Below are positions 63,394-64,000 of a stretch of DNA of 64,000 bases, piece by piece. Source of the stretch: Dyadobacter sp. MSC1_007. GTDB lineage: Bacteria > Bacteroidota > Bacteroidia > Cytophagales > Spirosomataceae. Both the position numbers and the translations under genes were made by a program. Every line of letters begins with the position of its first letter. Within the stretch, counting starts at the first letter, position 1. The notes below the pieces were generated by a model. That model was not told the origin of the DNA. It ran no database searches and saw only the letters and a list, made by a program, of their open reading frames with translations. Location: assembly GCF_023667495.1 (NCBI RefSeq), contig NZ_JAMOZL010000001.1, positions 372,001-436,000 on the forward strand, in the 5' to 3' direction.

Positions 63394-64000
63394 ATGAATT
63401 ACGCAATCATAGCAGCGGGAGAAGGATCACGGTTGGCGAAGGAAGGTTTCACACTTCCCAAACCCATGGTGACCCTGCACGGCGAAATGCTGATCGATCG
63501 GCTGATAGGGATTTTCATGCGGAACAATGCGGAGAAAATTCTGGTCATTATCAACGAGGAATCGCCGCTGCTGGAAACGCATTTGATGGGCATCAGCGAA
63601 AGCCTGCCTATCGTGATGGTGAAGAAATCCACGCCTAGCTCGCTGCATAGTGTTTATGAACTGTTCAAAAGTAACCCGGGCCTTGGCGAGGTTTGCCTGA
63701 CCACCACTGATACTGTCTTCCGGGAAGAAGAATTCAGTGCATTTATAGCCGAATTTGAAGAAAACAAAGAACTGGAAGGTCAAATGGCTGTGACCGCATT
63801 CATTGACGATGAAAGTCCTTTGTATGTGGCGGTTGACGACGACGACCGCATTACCGCTTTCACAGATGACAATAGTACCGATACCCCGTTTGTTTCAGGC
63901 GGGATTTATTGTCTCCGGAGGAAAGCTATCGAAACTGTAAATGTAGCGGTGGAAAATGGCGTAAGCAGGATGCGGAATTTTCAGAGGCAACTGGTGGAAG
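63394..64000 (+). CDS. Sugar or alcohol-phosphate nucleotidyltransferase (3' end cut by window)
   Basis: The frame begins at 63394 and is open at the window end, giving 202 residues. MNYAIIAAGEGSRLAKEGF is the nucleotide-binding signature of NTP transferases (consensus AAGxGxR). LPKPMVTLHGEML and a CLTTTDTVF segment, with Asp at the metal site, follow. Such enzymes make NDP-sugars or CDP-alcohols such as CDP-inositol or CDP-choline. Placed 24 bases after the DUF5686 gene and near a ceramide-type operon, it could activate a lipid head group, but no substrate residue can be named. Confidence 0.85.
   Translation, partial: MNYAIIAAGEGSRLAKEGFTLPKPMVTLHGEMLIDRLIGIFMRNNAEKILVIINEESPLLETHLMGISESLPIVMVKKSTPSSLHSVYELFKSNPGLGEVCLTTTDTVFREEEFSAFIAEFEENKELEGQMAVTAFIDDESPLYVAVDDDDRITAFTDDNSTDTPFVSGGIYCLRRKAIETVNVAVENGVSRMRNFQRQLVE

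Overview
The window reads as a chromosomal segment of a Bacteroidota member of the Cytophagales, most like Dyadobacter or a close relative. The support is a SusC/SusD pair driven by an ECF sigma factor and FecR anti-sigma factor, Bacteroidota-type promoters (TTG or TTTG, then 19-20 bases, then TAnnTTTG), DUF4403, DUF5686 and DUF2281 proteins, a ribosomal protein S16 with a long acidic tail, and a sphingolipid-type serine palmitoyltransferase. The genus is inferred from gene content, not computed. I saw no tRNA, rRNA, CRISPR array, insertion sequence or prophage. The one structural RNA gene is RNase P RNA.

Region 1 (1-14200) looks like a glycan-use locus. On the minus strand run an ECF sigma factor, FecR, SusC with an STN domain, and SusD (cut off by the window start). 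Divergent from them is a GH76 alpha-1,6-mannanase-like enzyme. Next come two GH29 alpha-L-fucosidases and a glycosylasparaginase that shares a promoter with the second fucosidase. This set suggests attack on fucosylated, mannose-containing N-glycans down to the GlcNAc-Asn linkage. Two toxin-antitoxin pairs (PIN type and RelE/ParE type) are threaded between these genes.

Region 2 (14300-32700) is mostly core genome: an ABC exporter pair, two SDR enzymes (one FabG), YiaA, a VWA-like membrane protein with a DUF2279 protein, a Smr-domain protein overlapping a DUF4403 protein, rnpB, an OmpA-family protein, the rpsP-rimM-trmD cluster, a GNAT enzyme, an RluA-type pseudouridine synthase, a PLP desulfhydrase/deaminase-like enzyme and a CPA2 antiporter.

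Region 3 (32700-50350) holds sufB standing alone behind a striking palindrome, hldD, a PTPS/QueD-family enzyme with lpxB, a third toxin-antitoxin pair (PIN plus DUF2281), a MarR-GNAT fusion, a tandem duplication of Uma2 genes, a secreted amidotransferase-like protein, a Crp-like regulator with a hydrolase, a Tat-exported protein of unknown function, an amidase, a divergent pair of tiny related membrane proteins, ApbE and a DUF421 protein.

Region 4 (50360-64000) has a TetR regulator followed by a TolC-HlyD-RND efflux system. After a 454-base gene-free leader comes an operon of serine palmitoyltransferase, a GNAT-like protein and an NAD-dependent epimerase/dehydratase, with ATGA overlaps. This matches the gene types of the bacterial ceramide pathway. 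It is followed by a DUF5686 outer-membrane protein and a nucleotidyltransferase cut by the window end. The ceramide-type operon with its unexplained neighbours is the most interesting candidate system here.
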